NCBI GenBank assembly: GCA_036971475.1
Contig: JBAIZL010000002.1
Coordinates: 167,028,714-167,092,713 of the forward strand
Origin: Prosapia bicincta
Taxonomy: Eukaryota; Arthropoda; Insecta; Hemiptera; Cercopidae
Reading direction: 5' to 3'
Length of the DNA stretch: 64,000 nucleotides
Below the pieces are notes generated by a model. It was not told the origin of the DNA. It made no database searches and saw only the letters and a list, made by a program, of their open reading frames with translations. This document shows positions 27,333 through 39,095 of the stretch, piece by piece (position 1 is the first letter of the stretch; every line of letters starts with the position of its first letter). A program made the position numbers and the translations under genes.

Positions 27333-27395
27333 AGCTTACATTATTGTAATTTTCATTCCTGATGATGTCGGTACTGTTTGCCAAAGAAAAGCTTT
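27333..27395 (+). ncRNA. Hammerhead-ribozyme-like motif, PLE-3 end
   Basis: AGCUU-A, CUGAUGA, extra U, GUCGG...CCAAA, GAAA, AGCU. Stem III is intact, but stem II has two mismatches next to the core, so this copy is probably inactive. Confidence 0.4.
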
Positions 27396-27442
27396 AGATA
27401 TAAATTAGTAAATTTTCCTGTATTTGAATAACCTATGTTGTT

Positions 27443-27466
27443 TTAATATATATATGTATATGTATA

Positions 27467-27528
<62 letters not shown>

Positions 27529-27530
27529 TA
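27443..27530. repeat. (TA)n microsatellite after PLE-3
   Basis: TA repeats with TATG interruptions at the start, directly following the PLE-3 end. Confidence 0.9.
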
Positions 27531-27707
27531 TGAAGGTAATATATTACTATTGTAAGTAATTTTATCCACCATTAAGTGCATTGATTTTACCTTGAGTGAT
27601 GAGGCGCCTTTCGGTCAAGTGACTGAAAGGCGTCTCATCACTCAAGGTAAAATCATTTGCACTTAGTGGTGGATAAAATTACTTACAATAGTAATATATT
27701 CACTTCA
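27531..27707. repeat. 177-bp fold-back (palindromic) repeat
   Basis: Two arms of about 76 bp, TGAAGGTAATATATTACTAT... and its near-perfect inverse ending ...AATATATTCACTTCA, flank a short centre around CGGTCAAGTGACTGAAAGG. Differences between arms are few. The centre reads GUGAUGAGG...GGUCA-AG-UGACU-GAAAGG, loosely like the PLE-end motif. It could be a fold-back MITE or a pair of PLE ends. It lies just outside the BEL LTR. Confidence 0.8.
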
Positions 27708-27764
27708 TAAAGTCGGTGCAACGGAAAAATATTGGATAACGTAAAATATCAAGAATATATATAT

Positions 27765-28163
27765 TGTTTGGTAACAATAGTTTCGGAGGACCAATAATTA
27801 TTATTATTATATAAACTAATAGTTTGTACTTACGTGAACCGTGGAATACACACTTATCACACTCGCGTATTAAATAAGCGATTTCTGGCAGGAAAACTTG
27901 TTCGTATTCCACGCACTGGTATTTCGGTATAAACATTATTAAAATAGTTACATTCACGTAATCTAGTACCTAAGGTACGGAGATTGAAAAGTATAATAGT
28001 ATACTAGAACGTAGGGGTAGACCTGTCTACACTCCCGAAAGGTCTAACTTGCTCTGCCGGTTCAAACTGCAGAACCAATCTTATCACGGGTGAGCTTTGT
28101 CTGACTTTGGCGGCGGGTTTAAAATAAAAGAAATGAGTCTATATTAATTTTAAATACGTAACA
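27765..28163 (-). repeat. BEL 3' LTR
   Basis: Read on the minus strand it begins TGTTACGTATTTAAAATTAA and ends GTTACCAAACA, that is TG...CA. It is nearly identical to 33952-34359. The open frame at 27700-27957 lies in this LTR and has a near-identical partner in the other LTR, so it is not a gene. Confidence 0.95.
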
Positions 28164-28306
28164 TACCGGGGCCATGAATCCTTCTAGGATTCAAAGAGAA
28201 CTAACACAAATATAATATTTTGAGAGTTTATAAAAATAAAAAAGTTCATAAAAAAAAATAAAAATATCTCTTTTACAAAAATTGAGCGCACTAAGGCGCA
28301 AGTTCA
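28164..28306 (-). other. BEL 3' untranslated segment
   Basis: Region between the end of integrase and the 3' LTR. No long polypurine tract is evident next to the LTR; the adjacent minus-strand sequence is GGATTCATGGCCCCGGTA. Confidence 0.5.
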
Positions 28307-30160
28307 TTATGAGCGTAGAGGTAGAGGGAAAACCTTGTGAGCAGGTCTTGTCAAGGTTCCCTGCTTTGTCTTCAAATGAACCACTCTTACTACACCGTCC
28401 TTTCCTGGAGAAACACTACTTATCCTAGCCAGAGGCCATGCGAGAGGTGGTGCAGGTTGATGCACTAACACGAGGTCGCCGACGCACAGGTTGACAGCTG
28501 GCACGTTCCACTTCCCCCGTTGCTGAAGAGTATGGATATATTCTAGATGCCATCTCTTCCAAATACGCTGGTGAAAGGCCTTGATTAGCTGCCAGTGCTT
28601 GAGGGGGTCGGCAGGAACGTTGAAAAGATCCTCTTCTGGAACTGAAACCAATGAAGATCCTATTAAGAAATGACCCGGGGTGAGTGCATTGAGGTCTGAG
28701 GCGTCGTTTGACAGAGGTGTGAGAGGTCTCGAATTCAAAATAGCCTCTACTTGAGTTGTGAGAGTGGAAAATTCACATAGAGTTAAAATATGTTCACCGA
28801 TGACACGTCGGAGGTGATGTTTTGCACTCTCGATTGCTGCTTCCCAAAGACCACCTTGATGAGGAGCTGCAGGCGGTTTGAAATGAAATTTGATATTGTG
28901 TTGTGATAAGAATTCAGCAAGAGGGGTTCGGCCTGAAGAGATGATGAGATTTTGTAAAGCATTATTCGCTCCAACGAAATTCGTTCCACAGTCAGAATAA
29001 ATATTTGTGCAAAGACCGCGTCTAGACACAAATCGGTTGAGAGCGGCAATAAACCCATCTGTCGACAGGTCCGATACTACTTCAATGTGTACAGCCTTTG
29101 TCACAAGGCAAACAAAGATAAAAATATATGCTTTGGTCAAGCGAATCGAGCGCAAATTGTGCATTTTGATGTTAAAAGGACCTCCGTAGACAATTCCGGT
29201 GTTGAGAAACGGACGAGAAGGAGTTAATCTTGCTTTTGGTAAATCACCCATGAGCGGAGATTTATTGTGAGGCTTGTGTCGAAAACATACAACACATTGA
29301 AAAATGCGAGAGCGTATTACACTTCGGGCCGAGAGTATCCACACATCCTGTGCAAGAAGTGATTGAGTCAATTGAGCACCCGAGTGTAAGTAATTTCGAT
29401 GATAAAAATCAATAAGAAGGTTGACGACATGATGTCGTTTGGGCAAAATCACAGGATGTTGCACATCCGTAGGAAGTTTTAAAGCGTTGAGACGTCCTCC
29501 CACTCGTAGGATATCATCCTTGTCGAGAAAAGGAGAGAGTCGGCGGAGTTGTGACGAGGCAGGTGTAGCTGGATCCTTCTTCATAGCAACGATGTAGTCT
29601 CTGAACGCTGATTCTTGAACCATCTTGTAAATTGCCAGTCTTGACGCTCTCATTTCCAGAGTGTTGAGAGGACCATCGAGCTTTCTTGAATGACGAGCGT
29701 TATGAGTAAATCGCAAAATATAAGCCATCACACGCTGGAGTCGGCTAAAGTGAGAAAACTGAGTGAGGAGCTCCCATTCATGAGAAGCAGTTGATATGAG
29801 AGATATAGGTGAAATGGGTTTCTCTTCTCCTGTGTCAGTAAGTTTTGCAGGCATAACATGAGATACAGGCCAGTTATCATTAGATTTTTGTAGCCAAAAG
29901 GGGCCGTACCACCACAATGAGTGCTTTGGTAAATCTTTAGGAAGTAACCCACGCGACGCGCAATCAGCAGGATTATCTTCACTCGCTACGTGTCTCCAGT
30001 AATGATAAGGCACTAATTCTTGTATCTGGGCTACCCGGTTGGCGACAAACGTTTTCAATCGATGAAGAGGTGTTTGTAACCATTTCAGTGTTACTGTCGA
30101 ATCATACCATAGAAATACAGAAGAAAATTCCACCCTTTTTTTCAAAAAGAGAGATAACAT
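28307..30160 (-). pseudogene. BEL pol: RNase H end and integrase
   Basis: A 617-residue open frame. Residues about 18-75 finish RNase H ('WYDSTVTLKWL', then 'NPADCASRG'). A DUF1758-to-integrase linker follows. The integrase zinc-binding domain has 'FYHRNYLHSG' and 'CVVC' near residues 253-290. The catalytic core has 'IYSDCGTNFVGA' (second Asp) and 'GLWEAAIESAKHHLRRV' (the Glu). The first catalytic Asp should sit in the motif read here as 'TGIVYGGPF': residue 324 (codon 29189-29191, GTC) is Val. A DUF5641-like C-terminal segment with 'WQLIKAFHQRIWKRW' and 'LVLVHQ' follows and is typical of Pao elements. The ATG at 30160 is internal; the frame is split from the upstream pol by a frameshift. Confidence 0.93.
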
Positions 30161-30887
30161 ATCCCACTAGTTGGGCGAGTAAATGAGCTGCACTTAGCTC
30201 TAATCGAGGTACCGTGAGCCTTTTCAGAGGGGCTACCCGAGTCTTCGATATTACTTGCCGAATTAACACAGAGTCGTCCCTAAGTTGGCATTTCAAGTAA
30301 ACGACGGCGGCATAACCGTTCTCAGAAGCATCTGAGAAACCGTGTAACTCAAAGTTTCTCGAGTGTGTTATTCGTATTGCACGAGGAATTACAATTTCTC
30401 GTAGATGATTAGCCGAGTCTGTAAAGGTTTGCCATAATTTCAATTGTTCAGATGGAAGTGGCTCATCCCAGTTCAATCCTTTGATCCAGAGTAGTTGCAT
30501 AAAACGTTTGGCCCACATGACAATTGGTGAGAGAAAGCCACAAGGGTCGTAAATCTGGGCAATGATACCGAGAATTTGACGTTTAGTCCTGGAATTGTGA
30601 GGAAAATTCAAATTATGGGTAAACGTATCGGTAGAGGGTGACCAGTGAAGACCTAATATAGTGAAATCTGGTTCTTTACTGCCTTGAAATAATACAGGGG
30701 TCTCTAAAAGAGCATCAGGAAGATCTTGCAGCAGTTGACTAGAGTTATATGTCTATTGGGGTAGTTCAAAGCCTCCGCGAGCCAGGAGCGAGATGAGTTG
30801 CTTACGGAGGCTCAAAGCCTTTTCTTCAGAGTCAGCTCCAGAGATGATGTCATCTACGAACGTTTGCGTGCGTAGAATATTTGCAGC
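30102..30887 (-). pseudogene. BEL pol: reverse transcriptase end and RNase H start
   Basis: This continues the frame of the upstream protease-RT segment after a TAA at 30888-30890. It has 'FVDDIISGADSEEKALSLRK' (the catalytic VDD, near 30849-30860), then a second nonsense codon TAG at 30753-30755, and then the RT thumb and connection with 'KRQILGIIAQIYDPCGFLSP'. RNase H begins with 'ELHGFSDASENGYAAVVYL'. The frame ends just past 'GYVISLFEKKGG', where a run of A bases marks a frameshift into the 28307-30160 frame. Most conserved residues are kept, so the lesions look recent. Confidence 0.92.
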
Positions 30888-32564
30888 TTAAGGATAGGAG
30901 TCACCTTCGTCTGCAGCGAGCTGATGTAAGGTTCTAATGGCAAGATACGGTGAACAATTTACTCCGTAAGTCACTGTCGTGAGCTTGTAGATTAAAGAGG
31001 GCTGATCTGGACTTTCACGCCATAAGATCATCTGATAGCACTGGTCATCAGGGTGCATTTTTACCTGTCTATAGATTTGACGAATGTCACAAGAAAAAAC
31101 AACGTTATGAATCCGACAATTTAGTAATAAATCACAAATATTCGTTTGCATCTTTTTGCCTGTTAATAAAATATTATTAAGAGAAATACCATTAGAGGTT
31201 TCAGAACTAGCATCAAATACAGTACGTAAACGAGTTGTGCTGCTAGACTCCTTTAAAACACCATGGTGAGGAAGGAAGTAATGAGGTACAGTTAGATCAG
31301 TATGATGAGCGTATATCATGTGACCAGAGGCTAAGTAGTCAGTCATAAAATCAGTATATAGGGATTTAAATTGAGGTTGAGCACTAAATTTCTTCTCTAG
31401 AGGGTGCAGTCTTTTTTCTGCATTTAAACGAGATTGACACAGAGGAGGATGTTCAGTCCTGAATGGTAGTCGGACGCAATATCGGTCAGATTGGTCCCGA
31501 GTATGAGTGGCGAGAAAGTGATCTTCACATAATGTATCTTCTTGAGAAAGCTTAGACACAGCAGGGGGTTCTTCCTGTTGCCAAAACCTTTGTAGTGAGT
31601 CGTGAAGGTCAATGTCGTTGACAACTAGAAGTGTAGTTGATAATTGAGAGCTGGAGTTACTATGAAGTTCACTGCCAGATAGACATGGTGCGTTACCCAT
31701 TACTAAAAAGCCAAAGTGTGTGCCTATTAGCCTGGGTAAACCAAGTCCGAGGTTATAAGATTCTTGAGTCAGTATGAGTGGAAATAAAGCACCACCAAGA
31801 AGAACGTCTTTGCCTCCTGGCAAGTGAAACGTAGGGTCTGCCAAAACATAAGGACGAACCTTGGAAAGAACTTCAGAGTCTACTTGTGTGCTTGGTAGGT
31901 TAACACATATTTTTTCCAATATTAAAAATCTTTCATTAGTTGAAATAACCTTGCCCCCAAGAGTTTCAACAGCAACTGAGGTGAGACCTTTTGAGCGTAA
32001 GGGTATCTGAGACAATACTACCACACTATGAGTGGTCTTAGTACGAGGAGCACACAATAATTGAGCAGCACGCTCGGTGAGAAAGCAAGATTGACTGCCA
32101 GAGTCAACAAGAGCACGAAATACATGAGTAATACCGTTGGACGAGATAAGCTTAACAAGTAGAGTGCCTAAGAGAACAGTATTAGAGATTTGAGACGTGT
32201 TCTGCTTTTCTTGACAGGTCATAGTGATTGGAGAAGGGGTTAGTTCCTGTTGAAGTGTCGGAGAGTCTTGACGCGAAGTTTGAGGTGTGTTCCGTTGCAG
32301 CGTAGAGTGATTTTCAAAATGTGATAATGTATGATGATTTTTGTGGCATTTGTAGCAACTAAACTTTGACCTACAGTCCTTAAGATGGTGAGTACCTAAG
32401 CATGAGGTACAACGCCCCTTTTCCTTTACAATTTTGAGACAGGATTTGGCGTCCTGACTCTTGAAGTCCGAACACGAATATACCTTATGGTCAATTTTAT
32501 TGCATATAAAGCATGGATGAGGTTTAACTTTAATGGAGGAGCCTTCTCCATAATTGTAGGACAT
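30888..32564 (-). pseudogene. BEL gag-pol: zinc knuckles, protease, RT fingers and palm
   Basis: A 558-residue frame. Residues 18-85 hold cysteine motifs: 'CFICNKIDHKVYSC', 'CTSCLGTHHLKDC' and 'CYKCHKNHHTLSH'. The aspartic protease motif 'ALVDSGSQSCFLTERAAQLL' is near residues 150-170. The RT starts near residue 420: 'LRTVFDASSETSNGISLN' and 'FSCDIRQIYRQVKMHPDDQC' with the first catalytic Asp. The frame ends at a TAA placed just before the VDD block, where the reading frame otherwise continues. The ATG at 32564 is internal: the same frame runs upstream to 33164 apart from one TAA at 32757-32759. Confidence 0.95.
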
Positions 32565-33525
32565 CAGTGATACTTTTTGTTTAAAGTATTTATTTTGGCA
32601 ACCAGAGGGGGTGCGTGATCCAGACGAGGAGGGTTTCGAAGTGATAGGAGAATGAAGATTGGCATATTCAACTTCATTACATTCTTTATTTAAAAACTTA
32701 ATAATTTCCGCTGCATCAGGTATTGTAGTGGAGTCAACTCTCTCTTGAGTAACACTTTATGAACGGAAGTTTTCAAAACGGTTCCTAAGTTCACTATCCA
32801 TTTTTCGTACAAGCATAGCAGATAACAAAGGATTTTTACTAGTGATATCGATGTCAAGATCTTTAAGAGCTTGTATATTTTCTGAGTATAAGTTCACAAA
32901 ATTTCTCATGTGTATAGGCGTGTTGTTTACAGAGGGCAAATGTAAAATTTGATTGAGGTGTAAAGTAACTAACTGCCTCGGCGAGTGATATCGTTCTTTT
33001 AATAAGTCATAGGCCACTTTATAGTTAGCGTCAGAAATAGGGAGAGATTTAATTAAATTTAGCGGTTCTCCTGAGATAACGCTCAATAAATATTGAAGTT
33101 TAGAAACTGCTGGTAACGTTGCATTTTCATGAATGCTAGCGTTAAATATATTAATGAATGACATCCATTCGAGACTTCTGTCGTATATGTAACTGAGGAG
33201 TAACTATTTCACATTTAGGCCTTGTTGATGACATCTTACTTTCTATCGAATATACGGTAGAATTAATATAATCGACTAACTCGTTGATGCTGTTAAGAGG
33301 AGCGTAGTTGGGTTGAAAATTCGGGTTAGCCTGTATTTCTAGTTCATGATAAATGTCTAAAGTATCAGAAAACTCTTCACGAAGCCTATTTATAGATTTA
33401 GCGCGCACCAACAATTTTTGCAGAATTGACTTATCAGATGTTTTTTTTGTTAGATCAAAAATCTCTTGAATTTGACTAAATATATTGTCTTTCTTTGATT
33501 TAATAACTGCCAAAGATTTTGCCAT
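32565..33525 (-). pseudogene. BEL gag (DUF1759-like), frameshifted
   Basis: The start is ATG at 33525 ('MAKSLAVIKSKKDNIFSQIQ'), with a helical N-terminal domain. A frameshift near 33190 moves the frame, after which 'EWMSFINIF' and 'HENATLPAVSKLQYLLSVIS' followed by 'LLKERYHSPRQLV' give the DUF1759 region of Pao gag (33164-32757). A TAA at 32757-32759 follows 'RFENFRS', but the frame stays open beyond it to the zinc knuckles. Gag would form the particle that encloses element RNA. The frame lies about 430 bases inside the 5' LTR. Confidence 0.9.
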
Positions 33526-33951
33526 GATTAAATGATGGTTTTATAGTAGAAGATGAGATAATTGCTTTAATTGTTAAATTACAAAATGTTTTAAAGAGGT
33601 TAGGCCTATGAGCGTATATGTTTAACGGAGAAATAAATAAGCCTAAGTAAATAACAAATCGACGTAGGCTGAATGAGATAACCTTCTATAAACAACTGAA
33701 ATCACTTTTCATAAACTTTTACAATTAATTTAAACCAACATATTAATGCACGCCAAAGCCAAACAAAGATAAGAGAGGATCAGCTGTTTCATAAACTGCG
33801 ACATGAAACTAGTTTTCCAGTGTTTGCATGCACAGACAAGGTTTGAAAAAACTTGTAGAAATTGTAGAATGAACACATATAATGAATTGTATTTTATTTT
33901 ATATTGTATATAGGTCTTAAGGCTTAAGATCCGGCGCGGCTGGACCAAATT
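33526..33951 (-). other. BEL leader with putative primer-binding site
   Basis: Untranslated leader between the 5' LTR and gag. Four bases inside the LTR, the minus strand reads TGGTCCAGCCGCGCC, which begins with the TGG expected for a tRNA primer-binding site. The matching tRNA was not identified. Confidence 0.5.
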
Positions 33952-34359
33952 TGTTTGGTAACAATAGTTTTTGAGGACCAATAATTAATATAATTAATAT
34001 AATTATATAAACTAATAGTTTGTACTTACGTGAACCGTGGAATACACATTTATCACACTCGCGTATTAAATAAGCGATTTCTGGCAGGAAAACTTGTTCG
34101 TATTCCACGCACTGGTATTTCGGTATAAACATTAATAAAATAGTTACATTCACGTATTCTAGTACCTAAGGTACGGAGATTGAAAAGTATAATAGTATAC
34201 TAGAACGTAGGGGTAGACCTGTCTACACTCCCGAAAGGTCTAACTTGCTCTGCTGGTTCAAACTGCAGAACCAATCTTATCACGGGTGAGCTTTGTCTGA
34301 CTTTGGCGGCGGGTTTAAAATAAAAGAAATGAGTCTATATTAATTTTAAATACGTAACA
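33952..34359 (-). repeat. BEL 5' LTR
   Basis: Same ends as the 3' LTR (TG...CA on the minus strand). It differs by CG/TT, a 9-base length change in an AT run, and about four single substitutions. The right edge opens into (TA)n at 34360-34426. Confidence 0.95.
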
Positions 34360-34370
34360 TATATATATAT

Positions 34371-34426
<56 letters not shown>
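34360..34426. repeat. (TA)n microsatellite at the BEL insertion
   Basis: TA repeats with a CATACATA interruption directly outside the 5' LTR. Confidence 0.9.
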
Positions 34427-37400
34427 GTATTATTATTCAGAAAAATTCCATTTTATTGTTTAAGATTACTCATGTTAATAGGTCTATTTTATTTAGAGCT
34501 AAATATTTCAACATTTAAAACTTACATTATTTTATCTAGGTATTAATTTGACGATAGTATTTGACAATATTTATTTTGACCAAAACGTTTTCGTAATTTT
34601 TGTAAAAAAATTAAACTATTTTTAAAATTGTTTTTATATAACATAATGCAGCTTCCAATACACAATGGCTGTTATATTTATCTATTCAATTAAAACACGA
34701 TTTTTATAAAAACGCTCAAACAGTCCACTTTACTACTATTTAAATGTTACAGTTTGACATCTATTCATAAAAGGAAAATAATTAGTTTTATTTAGATCTA
34801 TTTCTCATTGGGTGAAAAATTGTGACAGTCATTTTCTTGTTTGTAACAAATATTTAAAATAATATGACAGTTTTACTGCATATAAAATGAAGTTAAAACC
34901 TTTTACGAATTCAAGAATTAATAACAACTTTACCATTATATTCAGTTTTAAAAGAGTAACAAATGTATTTCTCACGTTGCCACGTAATAGCAGAGCTTCC
35001 ATTCAGAATCTATTTTTAAAGTCTCTTTCCACTATGATTGGTATTATACTGATATAAAGTGAACACCCATGTTTCCCTTAACGGTAACGTACTTCAATAA
35101 ATTCTTCTCAATACAAATTATAATTTTATAAATATTCCTTTATGAATATATTCTTATATTTTCACTCAATAATAAATAATGTTTCTAATTTTATGGTAGT
35201 AAATAAAATAATATATTAACACGTTTTAGGTTTTATTGCCTGTAAATAATTTTAAAAAACAATACATATGTATTATAATATTATTTTAATCAATTGTATT
35301 CATACAATACAACATTAATAATGACGTTATAATATTATTATATTTTATCACCTTTTCTCAGATGTCAGAATATAATCACAAAAAATAAATTCACAATTTG
35401 ATCAAATTTTAATAAATATTCACTGCCGACGTCTATTCATAACGAAGTAATTATTTTAATAACATTAACTGTACCACCATTTTGCTTTGTAGAAGTGGGC
35501 TCGGAGAGTATAGAAATAGCATAGGCGGTGTAAACTTTGAACTTCAAGCTGCCATGGAAACGATTTAGTTCTATTTGTTTCAATCTTTTTGAAATACATT
35601 ATTTATTGTTGGCTACGAGCGATTGAAATGGTTCATAATGCAAAAACCTGTAATATGACTGAGAGAATGTAATACTTTCTGGCTGAAATATTCTACAGAT
35701 AATTCGCACTGTCGTTCCTTCAAAACAGCGTAATCAGAAAGTAATTATATTTCAAGATACCAAATCTTCTATCTATGATGTCATACACTTGCTTCATTTC
35801 TGAAACGACAGAACATCTAGGAGATTATATATACTGTATGTATATATATGATAAATAAAAGTAAAATTTAAAAAGCTTAAGAGCTAAATTCAAAATCAGT
35901 ACATTGAGGTGTTTTGGTTCAAGTTCTTCTATTAATTCACAGTGTTCTTATACGTTGTAGATATTTTCAATCGTTACTGATATAAGTTTTTAACTATCCA
36001 ATCAAGTTCAAATACACTTTCTCAACCCTACAGTGAATGGAAATTGATGTAAAGACAAGTTATTCAAAAATTTATCCATAACTTAAATTTAAAAACATCT
36101 GATGCACCGGTCGGATTCTAGCTGAGAAGCTACGTGTTTGAAATCCAGCACTCGGGGACTAAGGTAACTTTCCCGTATCTAAAAACAGTTACATAAAGAT
36201 GTATATAGTATAACAAGAGTTACGTCCCTTGCAATAGTGAAGCTTTATTAGAGGTGGATAGAATCAAAAGCTATAGGCCACCATCAACGTCAAAAATTAG
36301 AAACAAAAAAAAAGAAAGCGAATAAATTTCAACAAACAAAAATAATAGTCCAACACAATATTCAGTATAGAGAAGACAATGGGAAATTGCAAGGAAATTT
36401 GCTTCCTATTTTACGACTTATAGTTACGATTCTGTCATATGTATGTACATATTTATATTATTATGTAATTATAAAATAAAATGTAATTAAAACAAAATTT
36501 TTCCTTTTCGACCTAAATAGGAATCAACTTTACAAATTTTTGTCCTATAAATAATACAAGCTTTCAACTCGAATATTTATTATTATTATTTTTTATATTT
36601 AATACTTAGTAATTATTCGTTTGCGATAGATTTTTCATAGGAATATGTTTAATCTAAAATACAGTACTGCAAAACGTGTTATAGTTAATGTATAAATGAA
36701 AATCATTAATAAATTAAAGAAGCAAAAATAACTAAATAATATAACAAAATGTTATTATTCCTAAAAAAACCATTTTGAAAATCTCTAGAAATTTAGAATA
36801 GATTTTTAAAATACTTTTTATTTTAAATATTTAAATTATAGTAGGCCTATGAGGACAACTGTTGCACGTAGAGGCATGAGGTATCAATTACACGTAGATC
36901 ATAACAGACAATAAAGTGAGGGAGAAGATTTCCACAATTTGATTTAAAACTTTGAAAGCTATAACACTATTATGTTGGTATTGCGGAGATTATTAGAGAT
37001 TTTCATATTTGGAAGACAGAAGGGTTTTCATTTTATCCATCGTTTAATCAATTTATCCCGTCAATGCAACTGACATTTGAGACGATCGAACACTGATATC
37101 TGTCGACTCTGGGTAAATCACACTTTATTTTGTGTTTAGCTTCAACAATGAGTTCGTAAATTGGTTGAGAGTTTTGAAACTAACAGAATGCAAAAAACAC
37201 ACCACAAGATAATTTTATATTCAGTATGGTATTTCTCTTCATATTCTCACCACATATTGTACCTAATTATAGAAGTAGTTATAATCATTTAGAACATAAT
37301 GAATTTATAGTTTTGAAATATTTTCAATTAGGCCTACGTTAAAATATTTATATTTCCATTTACCCCAACATGTACGCCAGTGATACAATTTATTGAAATT

Positions 37401-38984
37401 TTTGGAATGCTTCAAACATATTATTTTAAAAAAGCTAAAACAAATTTACAGTTAAAAAAACTCTTTTTGAAAGTAAACTGAAAATTTAAAATGTATATCA
37501 CCATCTGGTACTGACTAATATTTATAAACATGATTCCTGGGTAAACAAAATAGTAGAAATTGTAATTTGTTACTATAAAATGTTTACTAAATTATTACTT
37601 GTATATAAAAACGTAATTATAAATCAATTTTCTACTGTTAAAAAATGTTTTAAGAGTAAGAGTAAGCAAGTTTGATAACTTGCGAAGAGAACAACAATGT
37701 TATCAGGTGAAGATATTTACTTTTCGTGTAACCAGATTGTAATTACTAATAGGACCTAACTGTAATATTTACGAATCTTTTTTCAATGTTCGTTCCACTG
37801 TAATTATCTATTTTAAAGCAATAATTATAAGCTGTAACATATATAACTAGAGTTATTTATTAAATGCCAACAGGGTTACCGCTAACGACCCTACTAGTCG
37901 ACGACATTGTGTTTTGGTATCTTGCCAACACTGCGATCTACGAATACATCCTAAAGAATTGGGTAGTATAAAAATCAAATCATTTGTACAATAGTAAGTA
38001 TGAATTACTTGATAATTAAAATAGTTTTTAATGCCAATACATGATAAACATTTTACAATAATACAAAAAACTATACATAGTAAACATTTATGTAGATTAA
38101 ATAAATGAGTAATAATTTATCTGTATATAGTTACAAATAACTCTAATTGAACCTATATTTGATTGTTGTGTTACTTATTTGAAGTTAGTTTTTGGAAAGA
38201 TTGAATTATTAAAATCAAGGAACATGTTTTTTCATGCATCCTTCAATTATATAAGTAGAATAATATGAAGCAGTTTAGATAGGTGTATTTTGTATTGGCT
38301 AATAAACCTACAAATTTCACTCTACATATGAAAATTTGTATTTTGCACTTCATATCCACTTTATATTATCTCATTTGTGCATTGTACATAAAAGTCATAC
38401 AGTAGTCTATAGTTATATATATGTGTAGCAATTTATAAATTTGGTTTAAAAACCAAAGTTATAGAATATATGTACGTCAAATCGTTTGAGAGTTAGAAAA
38501 AATAGCCAACATAGATTTTTTCTCTGAAATTAAAGTTAAACATTATTGGGCAGACTTTGAGATATTGTTATATACTTAATTTATATTCTACTACTAGTGA
38601 TATTTCATATTACTCGTGACTTCAAAACCCACACATGCTTGCTTCATAGCTCTATATATTCACGAGGATGTGATAGATGCTCAAAATTTATGTTTGACGT
38701 TTCTCGTCTAATACATCTTTAGCAATATCTTATAGCAATAAGAAACCTGGGACATCTTTCACAAAAAAACTGTCAGCGATTTCCAATTATTGGAAGTACG
38801 AGTGATCCCCAAACGATTTTATCCAAGCAGAATTATTAGCAGGCTTGAGAACCGTAATATGCGACTAAATCTAGTGACTGCCACTGCCTGATTGGTAAAC
38901 CTTAGAATCGTTATTATTATGTTCTAGATATCTATTTTAATTTCTTTATCCTTGAAGTTATTGGTGAATACATAAACCCAATGT
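34427..38984. other. Noncoding tract
   Basis: AT-rich, no gene seen. Two GC-richer islands (35490-35580 and 37870-37950) carry no coding signal I can recognise. A SINE-like head lies at 36095-36165. Confidence 0.5.
36095..36300 (+). repeat. Possible tRNA-derived SINE remnant
   Basis: Starts ATGCACCGGTCGGATTCTAG, contains CTAGCTGAGAAGC (A-box-like), then GTTTGAAATCC (B-box-like, one or two changes from GGTTCGAATCC) followed by CAGCACTCGGGG, and ends in an A-rich run near 36300-36320. The layout and spacing fit a tRNA-derived SINE. No second copy was found in the window. Confidence 0.35.
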
Positions 38985-39095
38985 AAAATATAAGGAAATA
39001 AAATAAAATTATGGTTGTTACGTAAACCAAGTATCATTCATTAACGATTTGGCAACGTTTCGATAACTATATTGTTATCCTCATTCAGGCCTAGA
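38985..39095 (-). repeat. PLE-type 3' terminus relic
   Basis: The minus strand reads GGCCTGAATGAG, GATAAC...GTTATC (a perfect 6-bp stem with loop AATATA), GAAACGTTGCC, then a tail ending GTAACAACCATAATTTTATT. It matches the CUGANGA / stem / GAAAC layout of the other PLE ends, with one inserted A in CUGAUGA. No coding part is attached, so it is an extreme 5' truncation or a solo end. Confidence 0.55.

Larger units (their letters stand above)
26808..27442 (+). mobile_element. Penelope-like element PLE-3, 5'-truncated
   Basis: From ATATCACCAAATTATTT onward this plus-strand piece aligns with the minus strand of PLE-1, from its endonuclease part to its end. The junction near 26808 is the truncation point, as expected when reverse transcription stops early. 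It lies in opposite orientation just beyond PLE-2. The 3' end runs through the hammerhead-like motif to CCTATGTTGTTTTAATATA and then into (TA)n. Only one terminal repeat is present. Confidence 0.88.
27765..34359 (-). mobile_element. BEL/Pao LTR retrotransposon, complete but broken
   Basis: Two LTRs of about 400 bp in the same orientation flank a minus-strand gag-pol region. Domain order from the 5' LTR (right) is gag, zinc knuckles, aspartic protease, reverse transcriptase, RNase H, integrase, which is the BEL/Pao order. No envelope-like frame is seen. Both outer flanks are TATAT, consistent with a 5-bp target duplication but weak because the site is TA-rich. Two frameshifts, three nonsense codons and a changed integrase aspartate make it non-autonomous. 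LTRs differ by about six substitutions and one small indel. Confidence 0.95.

Noticed and set aside
27700..27957. 85-residue minus frame with a near-identical partner at 33917-34153
   Set aside because: The conservation is explained by the two BEL LTRs, not by a gene pair.
28783..31624. Additional minus- and plus-strand frames within the BEL pol region (28783-29058, 29007-29189, 29728-29982, 31424-31624)
   Set aside because: They overlap pol in other frames and carry no motifs.
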